Shown: piece after piece, positions 12,027 to 14,643 of the stretch
How the letters are laid out: each line of letters starts with the position of its first letter
Position numbering within the stretch: the first letter of the stretch is position 1
Assembly: GCA_003450915.1 (NCBI GenBank)
Contig: DMEM01000121.1
Coordinates: 1 to 14,643 of the forward strand
Origin: Alphaproteobacteria bacterium
GTDB taxonomy: Bacteria > Pseudomonadota > Alphaproteobacteria > UBA1280 > UBA12223
Length of the DNA: 14,643 bases
Direction: 5' to 3'
The notes under the pieces: model-generated
The model's input: the letters and a program-made list of their open reading frames with translations, nothing else
The model's database searches: none
Told to the model about the DNA's origin: nothing
Made by a program: the position numbers and the translations under genes

Positions 12027-12989
12027 CTAAGCTTTATAATAAAATGATGCTACAAAGGGAGCTGCTATAACACTATTAACATTTGATCTATATTGTAATG
12101 TTCGACCAATTAAATCTTTAGAATATGATTTTGGCAAGCCTAGTAATAGCATCAAACTTTCCATATTAGCTAAAGTAGCAGGATTATATGCAGTTGCATT
12201 GGCATATTTTGCAGCTGTTACATCTAATGTGGATTTTGGCAAGTAATTAACATTATCTAACTCTGCTTGAACATAGGTTCCATTTGTATCAATATCACAT
12301 TTAGCATCTGCATTAGCTGCAGATGCTGATAAGTCGTTACAATAATTAACTCTAATATTTTTTTGTGCTTGGCTGTAGTTAAGTAATGCTTGCTGAATAT
12401 TTTCTAAACGTGAAGAAGTATCTTTATTCAACTCAATTTCATAACCAACTGTTGTGAATTTATAAAAATAATCATCACTTGTCTCTGTTATTCCTGAAGC
12501 AGTTGGTAAACCTACATTATTTACACAATCTGTATAATTTGTAGCAGGAAAACCAGTATTTATATGATGATATCCATCTGCCCCTGCTGAAAATATAATG
12601 AAACAAGCAGGTTTAATTTCATGCCCTAAAGCCTGAAGAGCTAAACCATCAGAACTAAATCCTTTTATAACCCAGTCTTCACCCCATGGGTCTTTATAAA
12701 GGTTTTCTCTACCTTGCCATAGCTCTTTTTTTTCTGTATCTGTCATCGCAGAGTAACCTGTCACAAGAAGCCTATCATTTAAATGATTCTTTTTATAAGA
12801 ATCCATAACTAAATCTTCTAGCTCTAAAATATTGAAAGTAACATCTTTAATTTTTCTACTTTCATTTAAGCTTTGTTTATTTACGGCAATAGCTAAACTT
12901 GCAATAGATATAAGAATTAAGCTAATTCTGGCATCAATACCAAAAACAGCTCCTTTTTTATTAAATATTTTATTAAGAATATTACACAT
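12027..12989 (-). CDS. Pilin/pseudopilin-like protein A with calcium-loop motif
   Basis: 320 residues. A basic leader (1-13, 'NKIFNKKG') precedes 'AVFGIDARISLILISIASLAIAV', a pilin-type hydrophobic helix, then a GspG-like domain: helix 'LEDLVMDSYKKN', 'DPWG' (100-103), 'SAGADG' (134-139) and 'SDDYFYKF'. A second half starts with a helix 'LENIQQALLNYSQ' (195-207), then Cys217 and Cys231 followed at once by 'DIDTNGTYVQAE' (232-243), a full EF-hand-type loop (Asp1, Asp3, Asn5, Gly6, Glu12). The end 'KDLIGRTLQYRSN' resembles the DPWG strand again. Start 12989 has AAGG about 10 bases upstream. It is likely a fibre or tip subunit in the periplasm or outside the cell. It is much longer than GspG (about 145 residues). 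The exact machine (type II secretion, type IV pilus or other) is unclear, because no ATPase or secretin gene is in view. Confidence 0.8.
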   Translation of the reverse strand: MCNILNKIFNKKGAVFGIDARISLILISIASLAIAVNKQSLNESRKIKDVTFNILELEDLVMDSYKKNHLNDRLLVTGYSAMTDTEKKELWQGRENLYKDPWGEDWVIKGFSSDGLALQALGHEIKPACFIIFSAGADGYHHINTGFPATNYTDCVNNVGLPTASGITETSDDYFYKFTTVGYEIELNKDTSSRLENIQQALLNYSQAQKNIRVNYCNDLSASAANADAKCDIDTNGTYVQAELDNVNYLPKSTLDVTAAKYANATAYNPATLANMESLMLLLGLPKSYSKDLIGRTLQYRSNVNSVIAAPFVASFYYKA

Positions 12990-13003
12990 TGCTATTAACC
13001 TTT

Positions 13004-13945
13004 TTAAAAAATTGTTACTTCATTGTCATACCATATTTCTGAAAAATACGGAGAATCAACACTATTGTACCTATTACTAGAAAAATGTAATGTTAAACCT
13101 CTAGGAGAGACAACATAATCTGCATAACCACCTATAACACTCATAAATGTATACATGTTATAAGGAACATTTACAGTAGTATTAACATAACCTGACTTAA
13201 ATTTATTTTCTGTACCGTGAGTTCCGTTTGTTGTTATATAGTACTTAGCTGCAGCGTCATCTCGATCTTTTAACATAAAGTTTTGAGTTAATTCTTCATT
13301 TTCATAGTATGTACCGTTACCATCAACATCGCAAGTTGAAGTTAACTGATTACCTGAAACATTACAAAAGGCTTTTACTGCAGATTCTTGCTGCTTAACA
13401 TAATTATTTACAAGACCTTGAATAATACTCAATTGAGATTCTTCAATTTCTGATACTTCTTGTTCAATATCTCTAGTTGAGAATTTTAAAATAATATCAT
13501 CACCACTTTCTACTAGATTTAACCACTGAGTATAATTTGTTGGTGTTGAAATATTTTGCACCCCATCTTTACCATGAGCAATTAAAGTTACATACTTAAC
13601 CATCATTTGAGAATTACCCACAGTCTCTTCTTGAGTTATTGATTTGATAGCATAGCTAACTCCCCAAGGATCAACATTATACTTTTGAGGTAACTGTAAA
13701 TACTGTTCGTTAATTAAAGTATCTAAATCTGTAACCATTACGTATTTACTTTTATAGTAGTCTAAAACACTATTTTTTATAATCTGCAGGTCTAACTCTG
13801 TTGTTTTGTTATGTCCTCGTTCAAGACTTGTAAACTGATTAAAGCCAACAATAAAAGCTGCAATAGCTGTAACAGCTAAAGTAATTCTTGCATCAACACC
13901 AAACATTGCACCCTTTTGTCTTAGCTTATTGAAAAGTTTAATCAT
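13004..13945 (-). CDS. Pilin/pseudopilin-like protein B with calcium-loop motif
   Basis: 313 residues from ATG 13945, which has GGAGGT 9 bases upstream and overlaps the stop of the previous gene as TAATG; an ATG at 13954 directly abuts the ribosome site and is rejected. The leader 'MIKLFNKLRQKG' and 'AMFGVDARITLAVTAIAAFIVG' give the same KGAxFGxDARI signature as protein A. First half: 'KNSVLDYYKSK', 'DPWG' (92-95), 'AHGKDG' (123-128), 'SGDDIILKFST' (147-157). Second half: helix 'QLSIIQGLVNNYVKQQ', Cys194, Cys205, then 'DVDGNGTYYENE' (206-217), a complete EF-hand-type loop, and a final 'PRGLTLHFSSN'. It is 14 bases upstream of protein A. Overlap with the preceding gene suggests coupled translation and fixed stoichiometry. 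Probably a co-polymerising or minor subunit of one fibre. Confidence 0.8.
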   Translation of the reverse strand: MIKLFNKLRQKGAMFGVDARITLAVTAIAAFIVGFNQFTSLERGHNKTTELDLQIIKNSVLDYYKSKYVMVTDLDTLINEQYLQLPQKYNVDPWGVSYAIKSITQEETVGNSQMMVKYVTLIAHGKDGVQNISTPTNYTQWLNLVESGDDIILKFSTRDIEQEVSEIEESQLSIIQGLVNNYVKQQESAVKAFCNVSGNQLTSTCDVDGNGTYYENEELTQNFMLKDRDDAAAKYYITTNGTHGTENKFKSGYVNTTVNVPYNMYTFMSVIGGYADYVVSPRGLTLHFSSNRYNSVDSPYFSEIWYDNEVTIF

Positions 13946-14643
13946 TAATACCATACCTCCATTGTATAAGGTCCTGTTGTTGAATCATCTACATTTGAAT
14001 CATACATCAGTTTGTTACCAAATAAATCAATAGAGTAATAGCCTGGTAAGTTTAACCTATTCATTAATAAATCATCAATTGCAGTCATAGATCCATTTTG
14101 AAAAGCAGCGACCGTTTCATAATAATTAGCCCCTGAAGTATCTTCTGAACTTTTAATATAAGGATTATAATCCATTAATAAATTTTTATCATTTTCATCA
14201 AAGTACCCATCTGTATCTAAATCACATAATGCTGATGGTGTTGATTCTGTCGCACAAAGAGATATTCGATCAATATAATTCATTTCTGCAACTGCTGTTA
14301 GCTCTTTTTTAGTTTCAGTTAAACGTTTTCGACCCTCTATTTTTGCTTTTAAATAAATTTCTTTTGTTGAAAAAATACTAACCAAGTCATCACCTTGAGC
14401 AGTAAAGTTTTTTAACTCTAATAATGTTTTTGGTAACGTTGAATCAACAACTCCGTTTGAACCTGCAGAATAATTAACAACATGAACAATATACTCAGAA
14501 GGGGAATATTTATTAATATTATATTCAACAATAAAGTAAGGATGAAATACTCTATTTAAAGCACTTCGTTTTGAGCTAAGCGCTACTATATTTGTGCTTG
14601 TAAAGTTTGAATCATGAAAATTTCTTGATATTTCAAAAGAGCC
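13945..14643 (-). CDS. Pilin/pseudopilin-like protein C, 5' end cut by the window edge
   Basis: The frame stays open from 14643 to the stop at 13945 (232 residues visible), so the N terminus, with any leader and membrane helix, lies outside the window; a TTG at 14385 is internal and not a start. Visible parts match the paralogues: 'YSAGSNG' (58-64), 'GDDLVSIFST' (84-93), a helix with 'ELTAVAEMNYIDR', Cys130, Cys140, then 'DLDTDGYFDEND' (141-152), a calcium-loop motif with Asp at position 12 in place of Glu, and the end 'SIDLFGNKLMYDSNVDD' ... 'PYTMEVWY'. The C-terminal segment aligns well with 'SPRGLTLHFSSN' ... 'PYFSEIWY' of protein B. Its stop overlaps the start of protein B. It is the most upstream visible gene of the operon, so the promoter is outside the window. 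Confidence 0.8.
   Translation of the reverse strand, partial: GSFEISRNFHDSNFTSTNIVALSSKRSALNRVFHPYFIVEYNINKYSPSEYIVHVVNYSAGSNGVVDSTLPKTLLELKNFTAQGDDLVSIFSTKEIYLKAKIEGRKRLTETKKELTAVAEMNYIDRISLCATESTPSALCDLDTDGYFDENDKNLLMDYNPYIKSSEDTSGANYYETVAAFQNGSMTAIDDLLMNRLNLPGYYSIDLFGNKLMYDSNVDDSTTGPYTMEVWY

Noticed and set aside
12832..13080. 82-residue open frame on the + strand
   Set aside because: Antisense to the signal region of pilin A and the end of pilin B; the operon on the - strand explains the sequence.
14383..14385. TTG as the start of pilin-like protein C
   Set aside because: The frame remains open to the window edge and the upstream residues match the paralogues, so the true start lies outside.

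Overview
The window looks like chromosomal DNA from an AT-rich, flagellated alphaproteobacterium that I cannot place to genus. Four things point there. The J-domain protein at 10769-11323 has the N-terminal Cys/His module and W-N-x3-G / P-T-W-x-L-G segment that I associate with an alphaproteobacterial DnaJ-like family. FliL is of the type with a long C-terminal L-R-G-S / D-V-L motif. Dispersed palindromes carry the GATCCCGG...CCGGAAT theme common in that class. Several promoters have TCTTGA[C/T]-type -35 boxes. No rRNA, tRNA, CRISPR array, insertion sequence or phage gene is visible.

Left part (1-3067, + strand): five small lipoprotein genes in a row. Each has a lipobox and, after a variable linker, a conserved pair of cysteines 24-29 residues apart; a 'C-[LW]-x5-Y' signature begins at the second cysteine. 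I read them as a divergent tandem paralogue array (family I). The first two form a small operon; the others are single-gene units with their own terminators. The third is clearly richer in G+C than its neighbours. A full-length palindromic repeat lies between the third and fourth.

Centre (3090-6411): a membrane-anchored Hsp20-like protein (- strand); a DMT-like transporter followed by tsaE (t6A tRNA modification, + strand); and fliS-fliL on the - strand, ending in a long hairpin.

Next (6560-10508): a second family of small exported cysteine proteins (family II). It has two double-lobe members (6560-7111 and 7244-7825) and one single-lobe member (10080-10508), all with the same C-x23-C-x17-C spacing. 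Between them lie a 46-residue Cys/His mini-protein, trmFO (folate-dependent m5U54 tRNA methylation) and a further two-cysteine lipoprotein at 9681-10001.

Right end (10769-14643, - strand): a tightly packed operon read from the right edge. It encodes three large pilin/pseudopilin-like proteins (the first cut by the window edge), a type IV prepilin peptidase and the J-domain protein. The pilin-like proteins have GspG-like features (DPWG, [S/A]-x-G-x-[D/N]-G) and an apparent second copy of that layout. The second half carries a Cys-flanked EF-hand-type calcium-loop motif. The peptidase would process their leaders, giving a self-contained pseudopilus or surface-fibre system.

The strongest candidates for undescribed biology are the two small cysteine-protein families and the bilobed pilins with a conserved calcium loop.
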